64,000 nt of DNA from Actinomycetospora termitidis (GTDB lineage Bacteria > Actinomycetota > Actinomycetes > Mycobacteriales > Pseudonocardiaceae). A program made the translations under genes and the position numbers. Location of the stretch: the NCBI RefSeq assembly GCF_030286555.1, contig NZ_JASVWF010000001.1, positions 1,539,279-1,603,278 of the forward strand, given 5' to 3'. Shown in pieces: positions 14,954 to 23,483 of the stretch (within the stretch, counting starts at the first letter, position 1; the number at the start of each line of letters is the position of its first letter). The notes under the pieces were generated by a model. That model did no database searches. It was not told where the DNA came from and was given only the letters and a program-made list of their open reading frames with translations.

Positions 14954-16372
14954 ATGCTGAGCCTGGAGCTGTCCGCGCTCGGACTCGTCGACCTCGCGGC
15001 GACGATCCGGGCGCGTCGGGTGTCGTGCGTCGAGGTCGCCCGGGTCGCGCTCGCGCGGATCGACCGCGTGAACCCGGCGGTCGACGCGATCGTCGCCCGC
15101 CGCGACCCCGAGGTCGTCCTCGCCGAGGCCGCCGCGCTCGACGACGAGGTGGCCGCGGGCCGGTGGCGTGGAGTCCTGCACGGCGTGCCGCAGGCGGTGA
15201 AGGACCTCGCCGAGACGGCCGGTGAGCCGTTCGCAGCCGGATCGCCCGTGTTCCGCGACCGGGTCGGGGTGGTCGACGCCCCGCACGTCGCGCGGATGCG
15301 GGCGGCCGGGGCGCTGCTCGTCGGGCGGACGAACACCCCGGAGCTCGGCTTCGGCTCGCAGACCTACAACCCGGTGTACGGCACGACCCGCAACCCGTGG
15401 GACACGTCGCGCACCGTCGGCGGATCCAGCGGTGGCGCGGCCGCCGCGCTCGCGTGCCGCATGCTGCCCGCGGCCGACGGCAGCGACTACATGGGCTCGC
15501 TGCGCAACCCGGCCGCGTGGTCCTCGGTGTACGGGCTGCGCCCCTCGCGCGGCCGGGTGCCGGGGGTCCCGGGCTTCGTCGCGCAGATGGGCGAGGCGGG
15601 GCCGATGGCCCGGTCGGTGGCGGACCTCGCGGCGCTCCTGGGGGTCATGACGACGGGTGGCCCGGTCGGGCCGCTCGACCGTGCCGATGCGCTGGATCTG
15701 ACCGACCTCCGTCCGGCGGACCCGTCGTCGTTGCGGGTGGGCTGGCTGGGCGATCTCGGCGGGCGGTTGGCGTGCGAGCCCGGGTTGCTCGACCTCGCGC
15801 GCGCCGGGTCGGTGGACGTGCTCGCGTCGCTGGGAGCGGGCGTCGAGGAGGTCGTGCCGCCGTTCGACCTCGACGCGCTGTGGGACGCGTTCCTGGTGTG
15901 GCGGTGGTGGAACGCGTGCGAGATGGCGCCGCTGCTGGAGGCGGGTGCGGAGCTCAAGCCGGAGCTGGTGTGGGAGATCGAGCACGGGGTCGCGTTGACC
16001 GCGCTGCAGGTCCACCGGGCGGCCGCGGTGCGGGCGGAGTGGTTCCGGGCGGTCGTGGGCCTGTTCGAGCGCTTCGACGTGCTGATCGCTCCGGCCACGC
16101 AGGTGCACCCGTTCCCCGCCGACGTGACGTGGCCCCGGTCGATCGCCGGACGGGAGATGGACACGTATCACCGTTGGATGGAGACGGTGGCGCCGTGGTC
16201 GATGGCCGGGGTGCCGGTGCTGGGGGCGCCGGCGGGGTTCACACCGGGCGGCCTGCCGGTCGGCGTCCAGTTCATCGGCGCGCCCGGGGCCGACCGCCGT
16301 CTCCTGGAGGTGGCGCTGACCCACGAGGCCGCCACGGGCCACGCCCGCCGAGTGCCGCCGCTCGCGGCCTGA
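14954..16372 (+). CDS. Amidase-signature family hydrolase
   Basis: A 472-residue enzyme of the amidase-signature family, which hydrolyses amides by a Ser-cisSer-Lys triad. Lys83 (QAVKDLAE), the GGSSGG loop with the cis-Ser (residues 156-161) and the nucleophile Ser in YMGSLRNPA are visible. Length and C-terminal segment (PVGVQFIGAPGADRRLLEVA) are normal. Substrate is not predictable; related enzymes act on aryl or short aliphatic amides. A 45-48 bp repeat array starts about 20 bp after its stop codon. Confidence 0.9.
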   Translation: MLSLELSALGLVDLAATIRARRVSCVEVARVALARIDRVNPAVDAIVARRDPEVVLAEAAALDDEVAAGRWRGVLHGVPQAVKDLAETAGEPFAAGSPVFRDRVGVVDAPHVARMRAAGALLVGRTNTPELGFGSQTYNPVYGTTRNPWDTSRTVGGSSGGAAAALACRMLPAADGSDYMGSLRNPAAWSSVYGLRPSRGRVPGVPGFVAQMGEAGPMARSVADLAALLGVMTTGGPVGPLDRADALDLTDLRPADPSSLRVGWLGDLGGRLACEPGLLDLARAGSVDVLASLGAGVEEVVPPFDLDALWDAFLVWRWWNACEMAPLLEAGAELKPELVWEIEHGVALTALQVHRAAAVRAEWFRAVVGLFERFDVLIAPATQVHPFPADVTWPRSIAGREMDTYHRWMETVAPWSMAGVPVLGAPAGFTPGGLPVGVQFIGAPGADRRLLEVALTHEAATGHARRVPPLAA

Positions 16373-16394
16373 GCGCCAGACGACCGGCTCGGCC

Positions 16395-16992
16395 GTTGCG
16401 TCGCGCACACGGCCGGCCGCGTCGGACCGCCGCGGATCGGCGTTGCGTCACGCACACGTCCGCCCGGAACGGCTCCCGAGCGCATCGTTGCGGCACGCAC
16501 ACGGCTAGTCGCGTCGGACCTCCGGCGGATGGGCGTTGCGTCCCGCACACGGCCAGCCGTGTCGGAGCTCCGGCGGTCCGCCGTTGCGTCACGCACACGG
16601 CCGCCCGATACGGCTCACGACCGCATCGTTGCGGCACGCACGACGTCGTCGAGCCCACGGTCGCGCGTGCGCGAGAGGCCGCTGGCCCGCCGGAGTGCCA
16701 AGATCGACATCCGGGCGGCGGAGTGCCCCACCACGCGGGCGTTCTGCCGCCCAGAAGTGGATCATGCCTTCGGTGGGCGTGCCGCCGCTCCATCACGGTT
16801 GCCGCCACGGGGACGAGGCACCTCCGCCGGCCGTGTGCGCGACGCAACGCCGGTGCCGCACCGTGCGGACTCCGCTGGCCGTGTGCGGGTCGCAACGCTG
16901 GTGCCGCACCGTGCGGACTCTGCTGGCCGTGTGCGGGACGCAACGCGGATTCGGTGGGAGGCGACGTCCCCCGGCCGTGTGCGCCACGCAAC
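16395..16992. repeat. Mirror-image tandem hairpin array 1 (between convergent genes)
   Basis: Six copies of a core close to GTTGCGTCACGCACACGGCC start at 16395, 16442, 16487, 16535, 16583 and 16628 (spacing 45-48 bp). Four copies of its reverse complement, near GGCCGTGTGCGCGACGCAAC, start at 16829, 16877, 16925 and 16973 (spacing exactly 48). The inter-core segments also repeat: units 2 and 5 match each other, and the first two reverse spacers are nearly identical and contain CCGCACCGTGCGG. The unique centre (16646-16828) shows no gene. The direct copies follow the amidase gene and the inverted copies follow the MFS gene, so both transcripts would carry the same hairpins. Confidence 0.85.
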
Positions 16993-17038
16993 GCAGAGCG
17001 CCCCGAGCAGCGACCGAGGCCGTTCCTGGCGTCGGGTG

Positions 17039-18499
17039 TCAACAGCGGGCCACGGCGGACGCCGGAGCGGCCGGTTCCTCCACCACCGGGCGCAGGAACC
17101 GTGCCTGCCAGGCGGCGTAGGCCAGCACGACGCCCGCCACCACCCCGGCCACGGCGAGTGCCGCGGTGAAGGCGGCACCCGCCGCCGTCGCGGAGCCACC
17201 CGCGGCGAGGGTGCCGCCGAGGGTCTCGCCCGGCGTGCCCGCCGGCAGGCCGGCGCGGTAGACCGCCGCCGTGATGCTGCCCAGCACCGCGATGCCCAGC
17301 GCCCCGCCGAGCTCGAAGCCGGTCTCGGAGATCGCCGAGGCGGCGCCGGCGCGGTCGGTGGGGGCGGACTCCAGCACGAGGTCCGTCGTCAGCGTCTCCA
17401 CCATGGCCACGGCCAGACCCGCGACCGCCATCCCGACGACGATGGCCACCGGCCCGGCGCCCAGCGCCAGCAGGCCGAGCGCCGCGAATCCGACCGCGGC
17501 CACGGACAGCCCGCCGACCACGAGGCGCCGCACCGCGAACCGCCGTGCGAGCCGGGCCGCGACGAGCGCACCGGCCACGCCCGCGAGGCTCCCGGGCAGC
17601 AGCCACATCGCGGAGGTCAGCGGCGACATCCCGACCACCAGCTGCAGGTACTGCGGCACCAGCACGAGCAGGCCGACCAGGGCGAACACGCACAGCAGGT
17701 TCGTCGCGACGGACACCGAGAACGCCCGCCGGGAGAACAGCGTGAGGTCGATCAGCGGGTCGGGGAGCGTCCGCTGGCGGTGCACGAACACGGCGCCGGC
17801 CGCGAGGCCGACGACGGCCGCCGTCACACCCGCCGTCGAGAACCCGTCGGTGGCGACGGACTTGACCGCGTAGACGACCGGCAGCATCGCCGCGAGGGCG
17901 AGGGCCGCGGAGACGAGGTCGAACCGGCCCGGCTGCGGGTCGCGGCTCTCGGGGAGCAGGAACGGCCCGGCGGCGAGCAGCACCAGGCAGACCGGGACGT
18001 TGACGAGGAAGACCGAGCCCCACCAGAAGTGCTCGAGCAGCCAGCCACCGATCACCGGGCCCGCGGCGGCGCCCCCGGAGAACATCGCGGCCCAGACGCC
18101 GATCGCGCGACGGCGGGCGTCCGACTCGGGGAACACGGTCTTGATCAGCGACAGCGTCGAGGGCATCAGGGTCGCGCCGCCGAGCCCGAGCAGCGCCCGC
18201 GCGGCGACCAGGGCGCCGGCCGACGGCGCGAAGGCCGCCGCCACGGACGCGAGACCGAAGGCCGCCGTGCCGATGAGCAGCAGCCGGCGACGGCCGATCC
18301 GGTCGCCGAGCGACCCGGCGACCACGAGCAGGCCGGCGAGCACGAACGAGTAGACGTCGACGATCCACAGCTGGGTCGCCGCGCCGGGTCGCAGGTCCTC
18401 GGAGATCGCCGGCAGGGCTGCACCCAGGACGGTCATGTCCAGGGTGATCAGCAGGACGGGTGCGGTGAGGACCCCCAGGGCGAGGGCTCGCCTGCTCAT
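17039..18499 (-). CDS. DHA2-family (14-TM) MFS drug efflux transporter
   Basis: A 486-residue polytopic protein of the EmrB/QacA/LfrA/SmvA group, which exports drugs or cationic compounds by proton antiport. Motif A (GDRIGRRRLLLIG) is in the loop after TM2. Motif C-like GPVIGGWLL and about 14 hydrophobic segments are visible. A divergent TetR gene and an operator-like palindrome in the 79-bp gap suggest substrate-induced expression, as in the LfrA/LfrR pair. Its stop codon borders repeat array 1. Confidence 0.9.
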   Translation of the reverse strand: MSRRALALGVLTAPVLLITLDMTVLGAALPAISEDLRPGAATQLWIVDVYSFVLAGLLVVAGSLGDRIGRRRLLLIGTAAFGLASVAAAFAPSAGALVAARALLGLGGATLMPSTLSLIKTVFPESDARRRAIGVWAAMFSGGAAAGPVIGGWLLEHFWWGSVFLVNVPVCLVLLAAGPFLLPESRDPQPGRFDLVSAALALAAMLPVVYAVKSVATDGFSTAGVTAAVVGLAAGAVFVHRQRTLPDPLIDLTLFSRRAFSVSVATNLLCVFALVGLLVLVPQYLQLVVGMSPLTSAMWLLPGSLAGVAGALVAARLARRFAVRRLVVGGLSVAAVGFAALGLLALGAGPVAIVVGMAVAGLAVAMVETLTTDLVLESAPTDRAGAASAISETGFELGGALGIAVLGSITAAVYRAGLPAGTPGETLGGTLAAGGSATAAGAAFTAALAVAGVVAGVVLAYAAWQARFLRPVVEEPAAPASAVARC

Positions 18500-18531
18500 G
18501 GCGCGACTCCGAGTTTCTCGACAGTCCGGAC

Positions 18532-18553
18532 GGTACAGTTAAGAAACTGTACC
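18532..18553. promoter_or_regulatory. Palindromic operator between the MFS and TetR genes
   Basis: Arms GGTACAGTT and AACTGTACC form a 22-bp inverted repeat with a 4-nt centre. It lies between the divergent starts at 18499 and 18579 and just ahead of a TACGGT -10 box (18566-18571). This is the expected place for the TetR product to bind and control both genes. Confidence 0.7.
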
Positions 18554-18578
18554 AGCTGGACGGTGTACGGTCCCGCCC

Positions 18579-19121
18579 ATGCCCCGACCGTCGCAGCGGG
18601 ACCGCATCGTGGACGCCTACGTCGACCACGTCGTCACCGACGGCCCGGAGACCGTCACGCTCGACGCGGTGGCCGCACGGGCCGGGGTGTCCAAGGGCGG
18701 GCTGCTCTATCACTTCGGGTCCCGCGAGGCGCTGCTCGACGGGCTCCTGGAGCGGGTCCGGGCGCTCACCGAGGCGGACATCGCGACGGCCCGGACCGCC
18801 GCGGAGGCGGGGACCGAGTCGATGGCGCACTACTACCTGCGCACCTCCGCCGACGATCCGGCGACCGACAGCGGGTTCTTCCGGGCCATGGTCGCCGTGC
18901 TCAAGCTCGCCGGCACCGAGGAGGCCGCCGCCGCGACCGCGCGGGCGTCGATGGCGGCGTGGCAGGCGGTCCTCGCCGAGGAGACCGGGGACGAGCTGAC
19001 GGCCGACCTGGTGGCCGCCGTCGGCGACGGCATCTACCTGCGCGCCATCGCGGGAGAGCGGGGCACCCCGCTGACCCGGGACTGGGACGTGACCCTGCAG
19101 CGGCTCCTCGGGCGTGTGTAG
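18579..19121 (+). CDS. TetR-family repressor of the adjacent efflux pump (inferred)
   Basis: A 180-residue TetR protein. The helix-turn-helix is clear (LDAVAARAGVSKGGLLYHFG) and the C-terminal part is a helical ligand-binding domain. It is transcribed away from the DHA2 pump with a palindrome between them. A TACGGT box ends 7 nt before the ATG, so the mRNA is probably leaderless. The pairing with the pump is from position only. Confidence 0.88.
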   Translation: MPRPSQRDRIVDAYVDHVVTDGPETVTLDAVAARAGVSKGGLLYHFGSREALLDGLLERVRALTEADIATARTAAEAGTESMAHYYLRTSADDPATDSGFFRAMVAVLKLAGTEEAAAATARASMAAWQAVLAEETGDELTADLVAAVGDGIYLRAIAGERGTPLTRDWDVTLQRLLGRV

Positions 19122-19168
19122 CGCACCCCACGGTGTGGTCATGACGGGCCGGGGGCCACCCTGGAGGG

Positions 19169-19513
19169 GTGACCCCGTCTGACGAGGACGACCAGCGTCC
19201 GGACACCGCGCGCGCCGACGGCGGGAGGGCGCCGGTCGACCGGCGCTTCGCCGCCCTCGTCGGGCACCTGCGCGCGTCCGACCCGCACTTCGCGCGGCGC
19301 GTGTCCGAACCGCACCGGCTGCGCAGCGGTCAGATCATGACGCTGCTCGGCTTCGTCGCGACCCTGGTCCTCGGGATCGTCCCGCTCGTCGTGGGCATCC
19401 ACCTCCAGGCCGCGGGGCTGCTCACCCTGGGCGCGATCGGGACGGCCTTCACCCCGGTGGTCGTGCCGCCGGTGGTCGGCCTGGTGCTCGGGCGGCTCCG
19501 TCCGCTGTGGTGA
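19169..19513 (+). CDS. Small two-TM membrane protein (DUF3040-like)
   Basis: A 114-residue protein with a charged N-terminal half containing FAALVGHLRASDPHFARRV, similar to the start of DUF3040 proteins, and two membrane segments (about residues 55-78 and 82-103). The start is GTG at 19169. DUF3040 proteins are common in actinobacteria and have no established function. It lies between the TetR gene and a convergent hydrolase gene. Confidence 0.55.
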   Translation: MTPSDEDDQRPDTARADGGRAPVDRRFAALVGHLRASDPHFARRVSEPHRLRSGQIMTLLGFVATLVLGIVPLVVGIHLQAAGLLTLGAIGTAFTPVVVPPVVGLVLGRLRPLW

Positions 19514-19528
19514 CCAGCGGGCTCCCGC

Positions 19529-20407
19529 TCAGCGCCTCAGGGCGCGGGTGAGCCACGCGACCAGCTCGTCCTCGACGACGTCGCGGTCGAGCTCGTTGAG
19601 GATCTCGTGGCGGTCGCCGGGCCACACCCGGAACGTCACGTCGGTCATCCCGGCCGCCTGGTAGCGGTCGACGAGGGCCTGGGCCAGGACGACTGGTCCG
19701 CCGACGGGGTCGTGCTCGCCGACGGCGACGTACACCGGCAGGTCCTTCTGCATCGCGTCGAGACGCTGCTTGTCGGCCACGTCCCGGCCTCCGGCGAACA
19801 TTCCCGCGCCGCCTGCCGGGTCGAGACCGAACCCGCACCACGGGTCCGCGACGTAGGCGTCGACCTGGGCCTCGTCGCGGGAGAGCCAGTCGTAGTCGGT
19901 GCGTGCCGGGGCGAACGGTGCGTTGAAGGCGGACAGGTCGATCGGGCCGCTGGTGTCGATGGCGCCCTCGAGCTGGTCGAGCAGCGTCGTCCCGGTGAGG
20001 ATCGCCGCGTCGACCTCGGCGGAGTGGTCGAGCAGGAACTGCTGGGCGGCGAACGAGCCCATGCTGTGCCCGAGCAGCACCACCGGGACGCCCGGGGCGT
20101 CCTCGCGGCCACGTTCGAGGACGCGGCCGATGTCGGCGACGAGCTCGGCCCACCCGCCCTCGCCGAGGACGCCGGGCTCGGTGCCGTTCGCCTCGGCCGT
20201 GGCCCCGTGCCCGCGGTGGTCCTGGCCGTGGACGAGGAACCCGAGGTCGGTCAGCCGGTCCGCGAGGTGTTGGTAGCGGCGCACGTGCTCGCCCATGCCG
20301 TGGGTGAGCTGCACGACGCCCCGGGCCTCACCCTTCGGCAGCCACCGGAAGGTGGCCAGGGTGTGTCCGCCCGCGGACGGCAGGTCGACTCGGGTCGGTT
20401 CGCTCAT
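19529..20407 (-). CDS. Alpha/beta hydrolase, monoacylglycerol-lipase-like
   Basis: A 292-residue hydrolase with the lid-containing lysophospholipase/monoglyceride lipase pattern: HGMGEHVRRYQHLA near the N-terminus, nucleophile Ser in GHSMGS, acidic residue in GEHDPV and His in GDRHEI. Such enzymes release glycerol and fatty acid from monoacylglycerol. No signal peptide is seen, so it is probably cytoplasmic. It appears monocistronic. Confidence 0.9.
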   Translation of the reverse strand: MSEPTRVDLPSAGGHTLATFRWLPKGEARGVVQLTHGMGEHVRRYQHLADRLTDLGFLVHGQDHRGHGATAEANGTEPGVLGEGGWAELVADIGRVLERGREDAPGVPVVLLGHSMGSFAAQQFLLDHSAEVDAAILTGTTLLDQLEGAIDTSGPIDLSAFNAPFAPARTDYDWLSRDEAQVDAYVADPWCGFGLDPAGGAGMFAGGRDVADKQRLDAMQKDLPVYVAVGEHDPVGGPVVLAQALVDRYQAAGMTDVTFRVWPGDRHEILNELDRDVVEDELVAWLTRALRR

Positions 20408-20476
20408 GCGCGCACTCCTTCGGGCTCGGGCGGACCAGGAGTCTGGCCCGCCCGGTCCCGTGGCGCCAGTGGTGAT

Positions 20477-20821
20477 CTACGACGAGGTCGTGCCCGTCCC
20501 GGTCGTGCCCGTCCCGGCGGTGCCGGTGTCGGCGCCGGTCCCGGACTGCTGGCTGGTCCCGGGCGGGCCGCCCGGCCCGCCGTCGCCGGGTCCGCCGGGG
20601 CCGCCGCCGAGCAGCGGGCCGGTCAGCATCGACAGGCCGGCGCCGAGCAGGAAGGCGACCACGCCGACGACGGCGGCGATCCGCGCGCTGACGGTGCGCG
20701 CGGGCTTCGTGGCGGCCGGGGTCGCCTGGTCGGCCGGGGCGGCGTACACGGCGTGGGTACGGACGGTGTCGGTGTCGGTGTCGTGCCAGGCGGGGGACTG
20801 CGGTCCGGTCGGTGCTGTCAT
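20477..20821 (-). CDS. Small single-pass membrane protein with Gly/Thr-rich tail
   Basis: A 114-residue protein with a polar N-terminus, one membrane segment (about residues 47-70, RIAAVVGVVAFLLGAGLSML) and a low-complexity Gly/Pro then Thr/Gly tail. No family is recognised. Codon usage is typical of real genes here. The tail probably lies outside the membrane; the function is unknown. Confidence 0.55.
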   Translation of the reverse strand: MTAPTGPQSPAWHDTDTDTVRTHAVYAAPADQATPAATKPARTVSARIAAVVGVVAFLLGAGLSMLTGPLLGGGPGGPGDGGPGGPPGTSQQSGTGADTGTAGTGTTGTGTTSS

Positions 20822-20885
20822 GACACGGAGCCTGGGTCCCGGGGCTGGCCGCGCCGTGTGGTGCCGCTGTGCAGCGCGTGTGGCG

Positions 20886-21368
20886 TCAGCCGGACCGACG
20901 CCGGCGCGGCCACCAGCTCCGACGACGCGTTGCGGGAGCGGCCGCCGGCGGCTCCGGCGTGTCGGCCCGGCCCGCGCGCCACCGCTCGACCACCGCGTCG
21001 GCCGAGGGCCGCCGGATCGGCACCTGCGGGCCCTGCGGCGACCGCAGGAACGCGATGACCCGGCGGTCGAGGTCGGCGACGACGGCGCGCACGGCGGCCT
21101 CGTCGGGGAGGTCGCGCACGTCGTCGTGCAGGCGCTCGATCTGCTTGCGCAGCAGCAGGGAGGGCGGCAGCAGGGCGTCGGGGGACACGCCCTCGGCGCG
21201 CATCTTCGAGCGCACCCACCAGTTCTCGTCGTCCCGGGCGGGCAGGTCCAACGGCTTGCCGGAGCCGGGGAGGTCGTCGAACGCCCCCTCGGCCGTCGCT
21301 CGGCGGATCTGCTCGTCGATCAGCGACTCGTAGCGTTCCCAGTAGCTCTCGCCCGGCTCCCCCCGCAT
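20886..21368 (-). CDS. DUF1992 protein (DnaJ C28-like conserved domain)
   Basis: A 160-residue protein whose N-terminal half has IDEQIRRATAEGAFDDLPGSGKPLDL (given here only as landmarks: DEQIRRA, GAFDDLPGSGKP), the hallmark of the DUF1992 domain shared with eukaryotic DNAJC28. The C-terminal 30 residues are Pro/Arg-rich. Function is unknown in bacteria. The ATG at 21368 is chosen because the conserved domain begins soon after it. Confidence 0.75.
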   Translation of the reverse strand: MRGEPGESYWERYESLIDEQIRRATAEGAFDDLPGSGKPLDLPARDDENWWVRSKMRAEGVSPDALLPPSLLLRKQIERLHDDVRDLPDEAAVRAVVADLDRRVIAFLRSPQGPQVPIRRPSADAVVERWRAGRADTPEPPAAAPATRRRSWWPRRRRSG

Positions 21369-21408
21369 GCACTCCACGGTGCACGACGGGGGGCGCCGAC
21401 GCACGGGA

Positions 21409-22437
21409 CTACTCGGCGGTGAGCACCACGGTCTGCACCGCCCAGGCGCCGAGCGGCGCCGAGGGGGTGACCGACACCGGAGCGGCCGGGTCGGCGTCCA
21501 GGGCGGGGCGCACGACCAGCGCGGTCGTCGCCTTGACCCGGTCGTCCGCCTTGACCGTCCACGCATCGGCCAGCGGCTCCGGCGGCACGATGTCGGCCAC
21601 GTTGGTGCCGGCGACGAAGTAGAGGACCTGGGTGGCGCTGTCGGCCGGGGCCGGGGCGGCGGTCACGGCACCGCCGGCGCCGGTGGTCTCGCCGGGTGCG
21701 GCCACCGCGGCGACGTGCGACCACGCACCGATCCCGCCGAGGAGCGTGGCGGGCGTGTCCGAGGTGAAGGTGACCGGCCCGGTCGCGCCCTGCGCGGTCG
21801 AGGTGAACAGCGACACCGAGCCGACCCCGCCGGGCAGCGCGGTCGTCCGCAGCGCGGTCCAGCCCGCCGGCGGCCGGATCTCGCCGGCGCCGGAGCGGAA
21901 CACCTGGGCGACCATGACGTCGCCGTCCTGCACCCCCGCGGGCGTCGAGAGCGTCACCTCGGTGGCGGCGTCGGCGGTGGTGTAGCCGACGGCGCGCGAC
22001 AGCGGCAGGAACGGGACGGTCGCGGCGACGACCACGCCGGCCACCAGGCCGAGGGCGGCGAGCACGGCGGCGGCGCCCCACAGGGCCGCGGGACGCGGCG
22101 CCGAGCGGCCGGCCGCGACCCCGGCGACGACCAGCAGGCCGCCGAGGCCGGCGGCGACACCGAGCAGGGCGGCCGTGGAGTCCGTCCGGAACCCACGGAC
22201 CCCGAACTCCGCGACCGCGACGACGATCGCGACGAGCCCGAGCACCCCACCGAGGCCGACCAGCACCCGCTGCAGCGTCGGGGTCAGCGTGACCACCGCG
22301 ACGACGGCGGCGGTCACGACGACGAGGACGGCCGCGGCCGCCCAGGCGACCGGGCTCCCGAGCGCCGCGGCGGACACCACCGCCAGCACGGCGACCACCA
22401 CGGCCACCACGATCGCGACGGTCTTGCGCACGTCCAC
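21409..22437 (-). CDS. Membrane protein with C-terminal extracellular beta domain
   Basis: A 342-residue protein. The first half has about five hydrophobic segments (residues 5-145). The second half is soluble and beta-rich, with GDVMVAQVFRSG and PPAGWTALRTT, a pattern seen in beta-sandwich domains of secreted actinobacterial and phage-tail-like proteins. The soluble part is probably outside the cell. No function is assigned. The 429-bp gap upstream (22438-22866) holds only one clear palindrome (22674-22691). Confidence 0.6.
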   Translation of the reverse strand: MDVRKTVAIVVAVVVAVLAVVSAAALGSPVAWAAAAVLVVVTAAVVAVVTLTPTLQRVLVGLGGVLGLVAIVVAVAEFGVRGFRTDSTAALLGVAAGLGGLLVVAGVAAGRSAPRPAALWGAAAVLAALGLVAGVVVAATVPFLPLSRAVGYTTADAATEVTLSTPAGVQDGDVMVAQVFRSGAGEIRPPAGWTALRTTALPGGVGSVSLFTSTAQGATGPVTFTSDTPATLLGGIGAWSHVAAVAAPGETTGAGGAVTAAPAPADSATQVLYFVAGTNVADIVPPEPLADAWTVKADDRVKATTALVVRPALDADPAAPVSVTPSAPLGAWAVQTVVLTAE

Positions 22438-22673
22438 CCCACTCCTCCTGCAGGGCTCGGTGGCCCTGGTGCCTTCGGCCGAGCCGCGGCGCGGCGATCG
22501 GCGGTGACCCTGCGGTCGCTCCCCCTGCGTGTCGTTCCGGGAGGTTCCACCGTTTCGGACGCGCGGAGGTGCACGTGGAGGGCCGAATCAGGTCACGGTT
22601 GCATCACGAAGTCGTGCACGGTGGATGGCGGCCCGGACGTCCCGGGCTCCGTCGATCACTGTGCGTAGCAACG

Positions 22674-22691
22674 CTCTACCGCTCGGTAGAG
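22674..22691. promoter_or_regulatory. Perfect palindrome CTCTACCGCTCGGTAGAG in a long intergenic region
   Basis: Two 8-bp arms with a 2-nt centre look like a TetR-type operator. The site is about 190 bp before the recombinase-like gene and 237 bp before the divergent membrane protein gene. No TetR gene is near. The rest of 22438-22866 shows no convincing gene. Confidence 0.5.
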
Positions 22692-22866
22692 GACCGTGAC
22701 CTGCGGTCTTCCGACCTCGGCGGGCGGGCTCGGAACCGGTTACCTCGTGCCGGTGTGACCTCACGGAGATCTGTTCCGCCGCTCACTCGTCCGTTCGGCG
22801 GCGTTACGCAACGTGGCTCGACGGCGATGCCTTCCGGGGGACGACGACGAGCGACGGGGGGTCGAG

Positions 22867-23424
22867 GTGCTGCGGGGCTACGCACGGGTGGCGTCGACGA
22901 CGGACGATGCGGGGGACCAGGTCGAGCGGCTCGAGGCCGCGGGCGTGGCGGCCGGGACGATCCGGGTGGACACCTCGCTCGGCACCCGCGGTGCCCGGCC
23001 GGCCCTGGAGACCGTGCTGGGAGAGCTGCGGCCCGGGGACGTCCTGGTCGTCACGGGGCTCGACCGGCTCGCCTCGTCGGTGCTGCACCTCGTGCAGGTC
23101 GGGCAGCGCCTGCACGCGCTGGGAGCGGACCTGCGGTCGCTCGACGAGCGGGTCGACACGGTCGGGGAGGGCGAGGTCGGGGTGCTGCCGACGCTCGAGC
23201 TCCTCGCCGGGCTGCAGCGCACGCTCGTCTCGGCCAGCACCCGGGCGGGCCTCGACGCCGCGCGGGCCCGGGGCCGCCGGGGCGGACGCCCGCCGCGGCT
23301 GACCGCCGAGTCCGCCGCGGAGGCGCAGCGTCTCTACGACGAGGGCCGCTCGGTCACCGAGATCGCCGAGAAGCTCGACGTCCCGCGCACGACCGTGTAC
23401 GGCCACCTCCGTCGGCCGACCTGA
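22867..23424 (+). CDS. Serine-recombinase-like protein with altered active site
   Basis: A 185-residue protein with the resolvase/invertase layout: N-terminal catalytic domain (GYARVASTTDD, then DVLVVTGLDRLASSVLHLV), an Arg-rich linker and a C-terminal Hin-type HTH (SVTEIAEKLDVPRTTVYGHL). Compared with gamma-delta resolvase, one Ala is inserted before the catalytic serine (YARV-A-S instead of YARVS). The second active-site Arg of the DRLGR motif is Ser (DRLASS). The DNA-binding end is intact, so it may now act as a regulator. GTG at 22867 chosen because the domain starts there. No inverted repeats or transposase are nearby. Confidence 0.8.
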   Translation: MLRGYARVASTTDDAGDQVERLEAAGVAAGTIRVDTSLGTRGARPALETVLGELRPGDVLVVTGLDRLASSVLHLVQVGQRLHALGADLRSLDERVDTVGEGEVGVLPTLELLAGLQRTLVSASTRAGLDAARARGRRGGRPPRLTAESAAEAQRLYDEGRSVTEIAEKLDVPRTTVYGHLRRPT

Positions 23425-23483
23425 TCTCCCGCCCCCGCGGCGTTAGGGTCGGCGCCGGCGAGTTCTTCGAGGAGGAGGCGGAC

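Noticed and set aside
16395..16992. CRISPR array
   Set aside because: The 20-bp repeat and about 28-bp spacing look superficially similar, but the intervening segments are themselves repeated, orientation flips within the array, and no cas genes are present.
22867..23424. Mobile element boundary at the serine-recombinase-like gene
   Set aside because: No inverted repeats, transposase partner, phage genes or change in base composition were found around it, and the active site is altered.
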